This document shows positions 32,443-43,700 of a stretch of DNA of 64,000 bases, in pieces (the stretch's first letter is position 1; the number at the start of each line of letters is the position of its first letter). The position numbers and the translations under genes are program-made. The notes beneath the pieces were generated by a model. That model did not search any database and was not told the origin of the DNA. It saw only the letters and a program-made list of their open reading frames with translations. The stretch lies in NCBI GenBank assembly GCA_949316235.1, contig OX438748.1:6389001-6453000 (forward strand), given 5' to 3'. Origin of the DNA: Oegoconia quadripuncta (taxonomy: Eukaryota > Arthropoda > Insecta > Lepidoptera > Autostichidae).

Positions 32443-33193
32443 TCCGTTAATATAGAATCAACTTTCATTTTACAAAAACGCTGTATAAGAGCCATTTGCA
32501 AACTATACAATTTTGAATCGTTGAGAGGTGTTTTCAGAACCTATGACTTATTAACATTAACTAGTATATATATTATGGAAATATGTGCTTTCATTAAAAA
32601 GCATAATGACTGTTTTACTCAAAAATCATCAATTCGTCAAAATTTGCACGAAAACTATGAATATGATTTTTGTTTGCCAAAAACAAACTCTCAAATTATG
32701 TATAAAAGTGTTGTTATGTTCGCAGCCAGAATATTTAATCATTTGCCCATAGAAATTAAGAAATTAGATTTAAAACTTTTTAAAATTCGACTAAGGTCAT
32801 GGTTAGTAAATAAGGAATTTTATAATTTGAATGAATACTTTAATAAATTTTGATTTTTAACATTTTGATTTAATTTTTGTAACCTTGACATTCAACTGAT
32901 CTAGTGACATAAATGTAATAATATTTTATTATTAATTATTCTATCTTATAATTTCAATGAATACTTTGATAGTTAATTTTGACACTTTATTTAAAATTTT
33001 GTAACCTTGATATTTAACTTATCTAGTGACATGTTTGTAATACTTTTAAATTGTTAATTATTATATTTTATACAATGAAATAAGTTGCACACCCTAAATG
33101 GGTAAACTGTATAAGTACCTACCAATCAATGTAACAACATCTTTGTAACACAGTTGTATGCAATAAATAAATTGTGATTCTGATTCTGATTCT
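32443..33193 (+). mobile_element. LINE 3' end inserted in the foldback element
   Basis: The coding part 32446-32853 is open throughout: STFILQKRCIRAICKLYNFE, a middle region, then IFNHLPIEIKKLDLKLFKIR and the terminal EFYNLNEYFNKF. It is the C-terminal end of a LINE ORF2 with no palm region. A roughly 330-bp AT-rich 3' UTR follows, which internally repeats the words ATTTCAATGAATACTTTGAT and CTAGTGACAT. It ends AATAAATTGTGATTCTGATT with GATTCT repeats at 33174-33193. Confidence 0.8.
32446..32853 (+). CDS. LINE ORF2 C-terminal fragment
   Basis: 136 codons in one open frame. The first ATG-like start (32521, TTG) is arbitrary because the copy is 5' truncated. The FILQKRCIRAIC motif corresponds to LLQKRAIRAI in the 7.5-8.7-kb LINE, so this is the same broad LINE group but a different family (AT-rich, lysine- and asparagine-rich). 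It has no catalytic motif and is not a host gene. Confidence 0.75.
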   Translation, partial: VNIESTFILQKRCIRAICKLYNFESLRGVFRTYDLLTLTSIYIMEICAFIKKHNDCFTQKSSIRQNLHENYEYDFCLPKTNSQIMYKSVVMFAARIFNHLPIEIKKLDLKLFKIRLRSWLVNKEFYNLNEYFNKF

Positions 33194-33418
33194 GACCACC
33201 TTTAGTATTAAAATCCAACAATTTGCGGCTGGTGACGCCACTCCTGATTACAAACAACTTTCCATTAGGGCCATAGTAGAATTCAGCCGAAAATTGTTGG
33301 ATTTCCATACTAAAGGTGGTTTCAGAATTTTTTGATAGATTTCTGCTATCGTTCCTTCTCGAAAATTGTGCGTAATTAGGAGTAGAGACAGGAGTGGAGA
33401 TTAAATTCCACTTTGTAT

Positions 33419-33619
33419 ACAATAACCTAACCCACCTCCATACCATTCTAGAGCAATTCCTTAGGTATACGCACAGGATCAACAGCGGTACAGCTGAATG
33501 TAGCATATTGTAGGTAAGCGGGTCCCGTGAAGTGACTTATCCTAGCCATCAAAATTAAGAAAGAAGAAAAAGGAGTGTAAAGAACGAAAAATAATAATAT
33601 AAAACAATAAAAGTTTACA
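33419..33619. other. Unassigned DNA
   Basis: Short gap between two retroelement relics with nothing recognised. Confidence 0.3.
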
Positions 33620-34240
33620 ATATTCGTATTCGTTGGCGGACCGGTTGCCGCAATTCGACGTCTGAGTGCGCCGCGCCTATTTTGCGTACGGGGGAATACT
33701 GAATACTGCCACCCAAGCTCCTGAAGGAAGCCAAGCAACTTTGGGATATTACCACAGGCTTCGGGGAGACACTCCGGTCTTCCGAGATGGGTGGCTCGAT
33801 GTGTGGCCACCTCCTCGCACTCAAAAGCACGTGGGCGGCTGATTCTTCGGCCTCCATGCACGCTCTGCATAGGGGGCTGTCTGTGACACCTATATTGAAC
33901 AGATGTTTGTTGTAATGACCGTGACATGTCCACGCATAAGTTGTCGAGTAAGGCGCATACTCCGAGCTGGGATTGCCGGTCTGGTTTACCTGCAGTCTAC
34001 CCTTGAGGTCCAGTCATTGTTGTGTAGCGATGTAGTTCGCTGATGAAGTCATGATTTGATTTGGCAAAACGGCAGTGGGACGATTGGCTCAGGGCCCTGC
34101 ACCATCATTGCAGATCCCCTTCTCTCCAACTCGTCCGCCGCGTCGTTGGCCCTTGATCCACTGTGTCCCTTAATCCACTGAAGAGTTATGTCATTTCGCG
34201 AGCACACCTCCATCAGAGAGCCCAGAAGTTATGCTATTGT
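33620..34240 (-). pseudogene. LINE with RNase H, degraded 3' end
   Basis: Minus-strand frames at about 34106-34220 read EVCSRNDITLQWIKGHSGSR followed by ANDAADELERRG, the C-terminal part of an RNase H domain. Downstream, across frameshifts, come MEAEESAAHVLL (33823-33857) and ACGNIPKLLGFLQELGWQ, the zinc-knuckle-like tail and end of the ORF. A short 3' UTR shares ACGCAAAATAGGCGC with the related copy at 57713-58364. An RNase H places it in the I/R1/LOA-type group of LINEs. Several frameshifts make it a pseudogene, and no palm region is present. Confidence 0.75.
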
Positions 34241-34507
34241 TTACAATACTCAACGATATGATACATTTTGTGTTCTGTATAAAAAATGCCGTTTAGAGAA
34301 GAATAGGACCATCTCTTCAAGTCAGCGAAGGAGGGGTTATAGCAGCAATTACCAGCGGCAGCAGTGCAGGGCCATTTGTACAGATAAAAAAATATCCTCC
34401 CATGGAATGGATGCAGAACGTGCCGTTTGAGAAGCATAATATCTAGTGGACTGATAAGAATGTGCAGGAAACTGCAAAATATAATATACTATGGAATCCC
34501 CTCGATG
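34241..34507. other. Unassigned DNA
   Basis: Two opposite frames (34188-34430 and 34234-34437) overlap each other and show no domain. Confidence 0.3.
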
Positions 34508-34737
34508 TCTAACGACCGATTGGTATAGTGGATAGTGACTGTTAGCGAACCCAACGGTTGCGGATTCGAATCCCGCAAGGGCTAAAAGTTTGTGTGATGA
34601 ATACGAACATTTATTCCCGAGTCATGGATGTTTATGTTTATCTAGTATATCCATAGTACAAGCTTTGATTAGTTTGGGACTAGATGATTGGTGTGACATA
34701 TCCCAAGTATTTATTTATTATTATTTATTCATCTTAA
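34508..34737 (+). mobile_element. SINE family B-related, copy 1
   Basis: The head is strongly tRNA-like: GATTGGTATAGTGGATAGTG (A-box region) and GGTTGCGGATTCGAATCCCG (B box). The body has GTGTGATGAATACGAACATT, GAGTCATGGATGTTTATG and GGACTAGATGATTGG, and the tail is TATTTATTATTATTTATTC. It matches 55049-55252 better than the 61.6-kb copies, so two subfamilies exist. A free tRNA gene is unlikely because the anticodon arm does not pair and the family body follows. Confidence 0.75.
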
Positions 34738-34947
34738 CTGCTATTTATTTCAAAAAAATATGTAATTGACGTAAAATTGTAATTAAAATAATCGTAGAAA
34801 CAGAATAGGCCAAATAATCTGTACCTAGTTAAAAAAAACATTCGATTACGGAGTTTAATTTTAGTTTCGGCATCTAATAAGAATAGAACTAAGACGTCTC
34901 TTTCTGTGAGTATCGTAAAAGGTGACTTTTCCTCCCATAAACATCTA

Positions 34948-36246
34948 CCAAGCCACTCAGAAAATTTTGTAAAAAAAAGTTTTTATGAATGAGAGACTGG
35001 CCAGTTAAAATCTATTTAAAAAATATGATTATTTATAAGTAAAAATAGGCACATTCCAATTTCAAATTTTCCCTCCACATTTTTTGCAAGATAATTTAAA
35101 TTATCGTGTCTCAGTGAAAAATGGATCTGCACCGGGAACATTATCGCGCTATGATTTTATACGATTTCAAGTGCCGCCTGAAACCGGAAGAGTCGTACGA
35201 AAGACTTCAAATGGCATTCATGGATGAAGGCCCTTCTAAGGCAACCGTGTATCGTTGGTATAATGAATTTAGGCGCGGTCGACTAACTTTGGAGGATGAA
35301 GAAAGAAGTGGTCGCCCTTCGACGGCTGTTACAGAAGAAAACGTGTTAGCAGTGAAAAATTTAATCCAAGACAATAGGCGAGTAACATACCAAGAGATTC
35401 AGCACATTGTGCAGATTGGATCGGGAAGCCTTCACAAGATTCTGCACGTGCATCTTCGCGTGAGGAGGATAGTTTCACGCTGGGTACCGCACAACCTCAC
35501 CGATGCTCAGAAACAGGCCCGGGTGGAATGGTGCCGTGATATGCTTAACAAATTTGAAGCAGGTTCGTTTCGGCGTGTTTATGACATCATTACAGGTGAC
35601 GAGTCCTGGATATATCAATACGATCCAGAAACGAAGCGCCAGTCGACAGTTTGGGTGTTTCAAAACGAAGCAACGCCCACCAAAGTGAAGCGATCTAGAA
35701 GCGGGGGGACAATTTTGATCGCGAGCTTTTTCAATTTGACTGGCTACTTGGTGTCAATTCCTTTACAAAACCAAAGAAGCATCAACGCCGAATGGTATAT
35801 TAATAAATGCTTGCCAGAAGTTTTCACTGTTGTGAGCAACAAGCGACCAAACACAGGGCTCCGTGGGCTACTGCTCCACCATGACAACGCGCCCGCGCAC
35901 ACCGCGCTCAAAACGAGGGACTTCCTGGACAGCACGCCGGTCAAACTCCTAGGTCATCCTCCTTACAGCCCGGACCCAGCACCGTGTGACTTCTTTTTAT
36001 TCCCAAAAATAAAAAATCAGCTCAAAGGGATACAATTTTCATCGCCGGAAGATGCGCTGTCAGCGTTCGAGCAGGCCGTAAACGAGGTGTCTGCGACGGA
36101 CTGGAAAAAGTGTTTCGAAAATTGGTTCAGACGCTTGAAACTTTGTATAGATGCTAGTGGAGAGTACTTTGAAAAGATTTAATAAAAATATATTTGCCCA
36201 TAGAACAATTTTTTTCTGTTTCGCAAAATTTTCTGAGTGTCCCACG
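34948..36246 (+). mobile_element. Mariner transposon, apparently complete
   Basis: The element is about 1.3 kb, the usual mariner size. The inverted ends share CACTCAGAAAATTTTG (34954-34969 and, reversed, 36223-36238), with about 7 less similar outer bases. TA dinucleotides flank it at 34946-34947 and 36247-36248, the mariner target site. It encloses one intact transposase gene. The outermost TIR bases differ between ends, so one end may have mutated or the exact terminus may be off by a few bases. Confidence 0.85.
35121..36182 (+). CDS. Mariner transposase, intact D,D34D
   Basis: The 353-codon frame, typical length for the family, starts at the first ATG about 170 bp inside the left end. 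The N-terminal half (about 1-120) carries the paired helix-turn-helix DNA-binding region, with TVYRWYNEFRRGR near 42-54 and a GRPSTAV linker at 65-71. WVPHNLTDAQ (121-130) is the mariner WVPHEL signature. The catalytic triad is Asp160 (ITGDESW), Asp255 (LLHHDNAPAH) and Asp290 (PAPCDFFLF), with 34 residues between the last two: D,D34D. YSPDPAP stands where YSPDLAP is usual. The enzyme cuts and pastes the element at TA sites in the nucleus. No stop or frameshift is present, so activity is possible. The stop codon overlaps an AATAAA at 36181-36186. Confidence 0.96.
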   Translation: MDLHREHYRAMILYDFKCRLKPEESYERLQMAFMDEGPSKATVYRWYNEFRRGRLTLEDEERSGRPSTAVTEENVLAVKNLIQDNRRVTYQEIQHIVQIGSGSLHKILHVHLRVRRIVSRWVPHNLTDAQKQARVEWCRDMLNKFEAGSFRRVYDIITGDESWIYQYDPETKRQSTVWVFQNEATPTKVKRSRSGGTILIASFFNLTGYLVSIPLQNQRSINAEWYINKCLPEVFTVVSNKRPNTGLRGLLLHHDNAPAHTALKTRDFLDSTPVKLLGHPPYSPDPAPCDFFLFPKIKNQLKGIQFSSPEDALSAFEQAVNEVSATDWKKCFENWFRRLKLCIDASGEYFEKI

Positions 36247-36540
36247 TATATACTTGCACGGTCACGGGTCACTCTCTGTCGTGTGCATTTCTGTATATTA
36301 CAAAGCTGAATGTGGATGTTGTTTCAAGCATTAATCTTCAAATGTTTGGAACACCTAAACGGGATATCTCTGATCACCCTTTTTGGGATAAAGATCGTGA
36401 CGTTATGTAATCAATAAAAAAATTGAAAAATAGCCCCTCATTTCCATGGATTGTTATAAAATATGGAATTAATAGATGGTTATGGATTTAATTCTATGGC
36501 GTCTAAAGGGCTGTATTTATAATTTTTTTTTTTTTTTTTT

Positions 36541-36745
36541 ATTAAAAACTGGTTTCGCGTTTGACTACAATCTCACCTGATGGAAAGTGACGATGAAGCC
36601 GAAGATGTATCACGCGCACCCAGTAAATGCCTATTCACTCTAGACTTGAAGATCCCAAGGTTGTAAGTGTCAGGAAAAACCGACGCGGGCAGTGAGTTAC
36701 CTTACCTTACCTTACCTTAGCAGTCCGCATTATAAATGATGAAGC
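36541..36745 (+). repeat. Repeat family R, copy with internal TTACC expansion
   Basis: The copy runs from CTGGTTTCGCGTTTGACTAC through CAATCTCACCTGATGGAAAG and GATCCCAAGGTTGTAAGTG to CAGTCCGCATTATAAATGAT. Where other copies read CCATGCCTTGG it has about four tandem TTACC units (36697-36718). A 20-base T run precedes it at 36520-36540. Confidence 0.7.
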
Positions 36746-38220
36746 AAAGCAAAATCGATCTTGAGATTGTGATCGCGTCGTAATATTATTTTTTTTATTG
36801 ATATTATTTTAATATACTACAGATTCTCAAACGTCTCAATGTTTAGAATGGATTATTAATACGGGCCCTAGTTTGGATAGGATATCTCCACTGCATATAG
36901 GCTGGATCGAAAATATCCACAGAACAAGCGAGGCTCAGAAGTCACAATTAAAAACAAAAGCAGATCAGTGTACATTTCTTTTGGCACGATTTATTCCACT
37001 ATCTGTATGTCAGCATGAAAAATTATCCATTTCTATTATGATCTCTTCAGTTGCAGGGGCGTCCAACGTCAATGACCCCACGTGGTAAGGTTAAAGCGTG
37101 TCTAAAATTAGCCAGAGCACATCTCTTGCTCTGGTTTCTGTCGTGGCCGCTGTAAAAATTAAAGTAAACAAATACAATCTCTCACGCATGGGTGGGCTGA
37201 CAACCGGACGTTTTTGGATGATCTTCAGATATTTTACGCGGTTAAAGGAATAATTGGTATTTGATTCGGTTGGTTTACGTTGAATCATTTTGTTCTTTTT
37301 TTGGAGTGTTGTTCGTAACTTTCTTGGGTTCAAACCAAAATCACTGTCATCACTGAAACCTTAAAAATAATGTACGTATTATCGACAGTGTATTATCTAA
37401 AACGATTTTAGTATAAGGGCCGAATTACTTAATTCTTCAAATCATAATCTATTAGCAAAAATCGTTAACCTTTTAATTTTTATAAACACAGTGTCCCTGT
37501 TCGGTAATTTTCATGATGCTAGGGTGGTTGGTGAAAACAGATTTTGCCCTTCAATGATGTTTAGTTGTGCTCACAATATTTCTTTTAATCGCCTTTTACA
37601 TAGAGACCATCCTATTATTATTTTTTCATGTGAACGGTGAATTCGATTATTTTTAAATTTTGTTTTTTTTTACACCACAGACTATTTTGTCCTTGCCCTT
37701 ATTAGTTTATTTTCTTGTTTATTGATCTTATTGATTATTATTTATAAATTAACTTACGCCACTCCAACGTGAACTCGATTCATCATATTAATATTAAAAC
37801 AAAATCTTTCATCAAAAATGTAAGAGCCACACTTTGGTTGGACAATCTTTGTTTCACTAAATTACATAATCAACTGTCAAAACTACTGATCAATCAAACG
37901 CCTACACAATTACAAGACACGTAACTTTTGCATGCTATCATTGACAGACAAATGAGCTGCTGACTTAGTATACCCAAGAACGTAGGCATCATTAGAATAA
38001 CTTTACTGAAGTCTATCTTATTGACTTAGTGTAAACATGAAATTAGTTCGACGAAACATTAAACATCGCCGTTAACACTTGTGGAAGGGTGTACACCAAC
38101 GGAAGTTGCAGTATATAGAAGAAGTAGTAAAGCAACTAGGTGGTGCCCTTGCGGTAGCCCAAATAGACGATAGTATGACATCATTGACGTGGTTCTCTGT
38201 ACAATTACTATTGCATTGTT
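36746..38220. other. Unassigned DNA
   Basis: Nothing recognised. Short frames at 36873-37088 and 37091-37333 have no domain. Confidence 0.35.
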
Positions 38221-38247
38221 AAGGCATTTTAGACAGCACCTCCGCAG

Positions 38248-38441
38248 TATAAACGGCTCATGTGTGTGTGGAAGTACTTGTGATACTGTTTAATACAGCA
38301 GTGTTGTGCGGAAGCGCTTGCGCAACTCACAGCATGGCAGAAACAATTAATGCTGAGTACGGAATGGATCGCGAGCGTTCACGCACGGTGGTCACTGAGG
38401 AAAGTAAACCGTTACGACACTGCGCCATTTACTTGCACTGA
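38248..38441 (+). promoter_or_regulatory. Possible TATA promoter with short coding start
   Basis: TATAAA at 38248-38253 lies in a CpG-richer block and 80 bp upstream of an ATG in fair context (CACAGCATGG, 38334). The frame from that ATG runs 35 codons (METINAEYG-like start MAETINAEYGMDRERSRTVV) to a stop at 38439-38441. A weak splice donor AAAGTAAAC at 38401-38409 would keep it open. No homology is recognised. It may be chance. Confidence 0.2.
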
Positions 38442-40659
38442 CTTGTGTTGTATGTAACTGAAACACATAATGTGTTCAATTGATATAATTAGATACCTGC
38501 AATTACTGTGGATATGTCGTCACTTTAAAACAAAAAAAAAATATTTGTTTACTGCTTTTGATTGCATCTATAATCTACAGTATAACTGAAACAAAAGTGT
38601 AGTCGACAGATATAATCCTTAAAGAAATAATTATTTCAGCAATTAACATTTATGAAGATTTTCTGCAACAAATAGGATTGACTATTATGCCGAGTGTGGC
38701 GTATAATCAAACCACGTATATTTAACATGGAGCTCAGTGACACGAGAAGGTGCAGATTTTGCCTCCTTGCAGAAGAAGCGCCTGTAAATCTACTGTGTAA
38801 AGCGGCTCATTGATGCATAAAAGCAAAATCCACTTCCTGCGCCCGGATAAGATAAAAACGATGACAATGTGCTACAAAGACTACTTCTCAAAGAAGAAAA
38901 TCTCAGCTGCGAACTGTAGGTTATTGGCGATCATATTAGATTGGTAAATTACAGTCGTAACTTAATAATACATTACAGCGACTATACTTTCCTAATAAAC
39001 AAAATATTTTTAAAACCTAAATTGTCCATACCTATGTGTGACTATCTATATATAGCCCTTATAAATACAAATAGTGTATTCAAGGGCCACTAAAATCTGT
39101 TATAAACACGTGTCAATGTTTGACTTGTTTTATTAATACATATAAATCTCTATTTGAATTAAGTTTGGGAGTTAGCGGTAAATGAAGAGAACTTAATTAA
39201 ACATAATGACATTAAAAATTTATCAGCTGTTCATAATTGGATGTCACCTTAATAGAAGCTCAAAGAACCTGGTGTTAAATGGTCCGTTACGAGACACAAA
39301 TAAAACTAAAAGACACTAATTGAGTACGACACGATGTGATAAAGAGAAGGCAAATAGACGATGAAAGCTGATTATAAATATTTGTTGTGGCACGCTTTCA
39401 TTTACAATCGGAATATAAGATTTGTACTTTATTAGAATTTTTATCAATAGACCGTTTTTGATATAAGTGAGACGCATAAAGGTTAAGAATCAATTTTATA
39501 ATATCACACACATCACAATAACACATTATAATTCTGTATAACTGCTGAAAATTTCCAATTAATGGCTATTGAATTAAACAGATAGAGATAGGCAAGTATA
39601 TTATAATATAATTATGCATGTAATTGCATAGGAATCTATAAATGTGGGATATAAATCGGTATTCAAGGGAAGAATGGCTATTAAAAAAGAAGCTATAGCT
39701 AAAAATAATGAAAAATGTCTATGTAGTGGCGTAATATCATAAAATTGGTTTTGATGCGTAATGTGTATGATACCATTTTTCACTTTTAAATTTTATATTT
39801 ACACAACTTTCTATTAGAGTACCTAACATTTTCTTCAATATTATTAATGTAATTGCGATTACTTTTACATTTTCTCTTGACTGACTCTTTTTCATAAATA
39901 CCACAGCAGCATCCCGAAATAAATAAAACAACTTTTAACCAGTGACCAATCGCCGTGATCCAAACAAAATGTGAAACGGATCAACAGCGATTGTCTTCCA
40001 GACTTTGTCATTAAATCCGAAATAGCGGCTGTAAACGGTGAGCGGGATTTATCGTGATCTTTTTTTTTATTTTTACTGCGACACATGTTCCGAGCCGGAG
40101 CTGTCACCACGCGGCGATGCGCCGTTACTCTTACTGGATAGAGGAGGTGCTACACGTGCCCATTGTTGAATTTTGGATTCTGACAGATTTCATTTAGTTT
40201 CAGGTTCTCGTTTTATTGTGAGACAGTTTTTATTGCAGCTTCATTAAATATACACACATGAACGTTAAAAATAGTAGACATCAGTCGGTCTTATAAATCC
40301 TATAAATTTCACAGGGTATAATTGCCATTCATATGAATAATTATTTCATTTTACTTGTTATTATTTACAATAAAATTGACACATAATGATCACTTCAAAT
40401 CATCACTCATCACTCGTTCTTCAGTAGATTTACAAACAGGAGATTAATTCATTAAACACTTTTTTAAATTTACTTGCTCCATCAGCAATTCTTACCTTAC
40501 TAATAACAATAAAATGAAACATGCAGAATCTTAGATACAAAGAATATAATCTGTTACACACAAACACTACAAACATCTGTAATAATTAATTATTAATGTT
40601 ATGATGTTTTTCATTTATATATGTTAAATACATATATAAATGAAAAATACATATACATA
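38442..40659. other. Unassigned DNA with a CpG-richer patch
   Basis: No gene is recognised. Around 40000-40140 the sequence is CpG-richer (GAGCCGGAGCTGTCACCACG, CGGCGATGCGCCG). A hairpin with 17-bp arms, TTTTTCATTTATATATG and its complement, is at 40607-40623 and 40631-40647. Confidence 0.35.
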
Positions 40660-40787
40660 CATATACAAAAAAAATATGTATTTGTGTAGTTTATCAACAA
40701 TCTGGTATCCGTAATACAAGCTTAGTTGCTTAGTGTGGAACTAGATGGCGCTGTGTGTATGTGCAAAGATATTTATTTAATTATTAA
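40660..40787 (+). repeat. SINE family B, 3' part only
   Basis: The segment carries GTTTATCAACAATCTGGTAT, GTGTGGAACTAGATGGCGCT and GTGTGTATGTGCAAAGATAT, ending in a TTTATTTAATTATTA tail. It matches the 3' halves of the copies at 61617 and 62429. The tRNA-like head is absent. Confidence 0.7.
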
Positions 40788-43700
40788 CACCTTCAAGCAC
40801 AAAAGAACATCAAATATCAGATCTGCGCAACATAATCCTGATCTTATGTATTGACATGCAACTCCACAAAATGAATGCACTTTTTCTACTTCGAAAAAGT
40901 CCTCGATGAGAATACTCCCTAACCTCTCCAGCCACCGCACCGGGTCATGTTGTCACCGTGCCAACTATCTCGATCTGTCACTCGGCTCATTTGTTTACTA
41001 ATTGCCCACGATACGACGTCGGCATTAATGGATTTTGTCAATGGAATCACTCCTGTCCCCGTTTAAAACGCCTCGTTTGATGTGGCTTATTTCATGTTTA
41101 CATTCGAGAAGACAAATTGGATGTAGGATGGAATTAGTACGGGCGTTATTCTTTTTTTTTTGATGGAGTGATTTTGTATTTCAGCGACATTTACATGAGC
41201 ATTTTAGGGTAACGTACAATGATTTTCGTAGTTAATAAATGCCATATAACAGTGTAAGCAGGATACGTGGGCATTTTCAACATCTTTTATGCCAAGTAAA
41301 AGTAAAAATTTGTATAACTTATATATACGTTTATGAATACAAGAAACAAAACTAATAAGCACTTAATATTTGCAAAAAGATTTGAATGGTTTTATTCATA
41401 CGGGTCAGATACAACGTGTTCTTCATTATATTCAATGTTGAGACACTCTTGGGTTACATGAGTTCTGTCTTGATATTCTTGAAGAAAAAAGATAGGACCT
41501 ATCATTTCATGCTAATTATAACTCAAATTCGTTCATGACCAGAGTGTAATGTTATGTAATGCTAAGGTAATTTAAAATACAAAACCTGCCAAGATTAAAA
41601 TGATAAAACAGGCAAATACCCAAAATGGATGTTTTTACATTTTGCGTCAAACTAACGCTTGTCCAGTGGAGTAATTCGCTCCTTCTCAAAAGAAACTATG
41701 TGAACATTAAGTAGGTATCGTCGAACTAATTAGTACATATTCCGTGCCAGCCCAAATGACTTACATTTACTAAAACACTTTTGTATTAAGGCGATTGTTG
41801 ATTACGAATTTTGTGTAGCCCATTTGACTGGATAAGAATTAAAAATATTTCCTTTAGAAATTCAAAGGCATTATCAAGTATGTGGGACTGATAAGTCACT
41901 CCATACTGTACATACACCAGATTGTGTGTTAGGGTGTTGGTATAATTCTTTGGTTTCTTATTATCTAGACAGTTCTTATTAAATTACAGTAAGTATAGTA
42001 GTGACTGTTTAAAAGCCATCTATTTTTGTAGCTATCACTGAGAGGCACCCGGCTCGTCAACATCCCAGTGACATCTGCTTTGGTTGCGTCCGCGCAGTCT
42101 AAACAAACCTGTCCTCGATCGTGTTCTGGGAAACTTTTACACCGTTTTAAAACATTTTAACTTTTTTCCCGGAGACACTTCTGTCGAGCTCTCTGATCGG
42201 TCGTTGCGTTTTAGTATCCTGTGTCTTGTCTCGAGTTTATTCTTTTGTTTGGGTATTACACAGAAACTGTTGTGTATCTTGATTATTTTCTTTTCCAAAT
42301 GTCTATTCTATTGAGTCACCAGAATATTTATGATAAAACACGTACATACTATAATGCAGCTTACTAACTTCATAAACAGCCTTAAATTTCTTCTGCTGGA
42401 GAACAGCATGCTCTTACCAAGAGAGGATATAAGCCATACATCACCACACGGGCTCAATACGGGTTGTTGGATCATCGATCAACACATTACTATACTTTAA
42501 AGTAATACTTCTACTATTTAAAATCTTGTTGCCGTTTATATTGTAACTAATAACAAGGAATGCGAAGGAAATTCATCAATTTCAGACTAGAAAGACGTAT
42601 TTGTTTCCACAGCGCGTTCCTCGGATATAATTAGAGGTGCAAGTGTTAAGCATCCTTCCTCGATACGCTTCGACGGTTGTTTGTATGAGCGGTGGCGTCC
42701 CGACGACATCGCCGGCGCCGCCTGCACGATTTACAACTACTACATTAGACAACGGTCGAATCACCATTACACAGCATCTGAAACACCTATCTACTCTCCA
42801 AACAATAGGACTGAGATTCCTTTAAGCTCCCAAAGTGATGAGGACATTATACTATTACGAAATATTCAGAGACACGTCGAGGAAATTGGACTTTGTTTAC
42901 GTTACACCAGAAGACAATCTCCTTTGTTTCGTCTGTCGGTCCGTCACAGATGGACGAAGGCAAATGGTACGGAGTTGCCTCTGTCGCCTACGCTCGCACG
43001 CCTCACATATTGTTTATAGTACGCGTTGACACGAGGAAATTCGTCAGCGGAAGAAACCGCATTTAGGACGGACGGAGCATAAATCCCGCGTGAGTGACAA
43101 GTAAAACTTTATTGCACTATAAATTAGTAGATGTATAACAGTACAAAAATAGGACAGACGTTATTGGCGTTGATACCTAGTTGTAAAGTGTGAGCTGTCG
43201 CAGGCGGCGCTTTACGATTATCTTCTTAAGGATTGGACAATAAACATGTTTCTCCCAATAACTATCATGTTTCTGTTACAATGTAAAAGGAATTGAATAT
43301 TCAGAACGAAATTAACTTTCCTACATTACCTACCTTCTACTATATAAAAGTAATAAATATCAGATGTAACAAGCCTTAAAGATAATTTAGAGCTAAACTT
43401 TAAGATATTGCAAACTTTAAGGTTCCTTCGTCTACTGATAACGAACAAACATTTCGAGCAGACTAGTGCAACTCAATTCGCTCAAAACCCTAGCTTAGCA
43501 ATTCAACAAGCCTTATGCACCATGCTTCTGGTCAGCAATTTAGATGACGTCCTATTAAAATGGTTAGTTGTTGATGAAGGCGACTAATAAATGAAGGTAC
43601 ATTGTAAAAACAGTTACTTTACGAGAAAATGTGTAATTATCGTAACGGGGTCAGTGTAGTCAAAGCTTAACATGCACGTAATGAGAATGTCCAAGATTTA

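Larger units (their letters stand above)
32157..33418. mobile_element. Foldback element family C, copy 2, split by a LINE
   Basis: The left part (32157-32442) starts CAGGGTGTGTATTTGCCATT after TA and contains two direct copies of the ACTGGTGACGTCA..GATTACGAACAA block. The right part (33194-33418) resumes at ACCACCTTTAGTAT and ends with a degraded ATTCCACTTTGTATA. Between them lies a LINE 3' end. The 90-codon and 126-codon frames read across this DNA (32183-32455, 33126-33506) are products of the repeat and not genes. Confidence 0.65.
34895..36415 (+). repeat. Repeat family M, copy 2, interrupted by the mariner
   Basis: M-family sequence before the mariner (GTATCGTAAAAGGTGAC at about 34910-34926) continues after it with GCATTTCTGTATATTACAAA, TTGTTTCAAGCATTAA, ATGTTTGGAACACC and GGATATCTCTGATCACCC, ending GGGATAAAGATCGTGACG. 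The order matches the uninterrupted copy at 54340-54560. Confidence 0.6.

Noticed and set aside
32183..32455. 90-codon frame over the foldback element
   Set aside because: It is a translation of repeat family C words that recur at 63123 and 26352 without a conserved frame.
33126..33506. 126-codon minus-strand frame
   Set aside because: Runs across the right half of the foldback element and flanking DNA; not a gene.
34508..34580. Possible tRNA gene
   Set aside because: The A and B boxes are good, but no anticodon stem or acceptor pairing can be drawn, and the SINE B body and tail follow. The same applies to the heads at 54200-54293, 55195-55252, 61617 and 62429.
42582..43029. Four overlapping frames in a CpG-richer block
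   Set aside because: Overlapping frames on both strands without domains reflect base composition.
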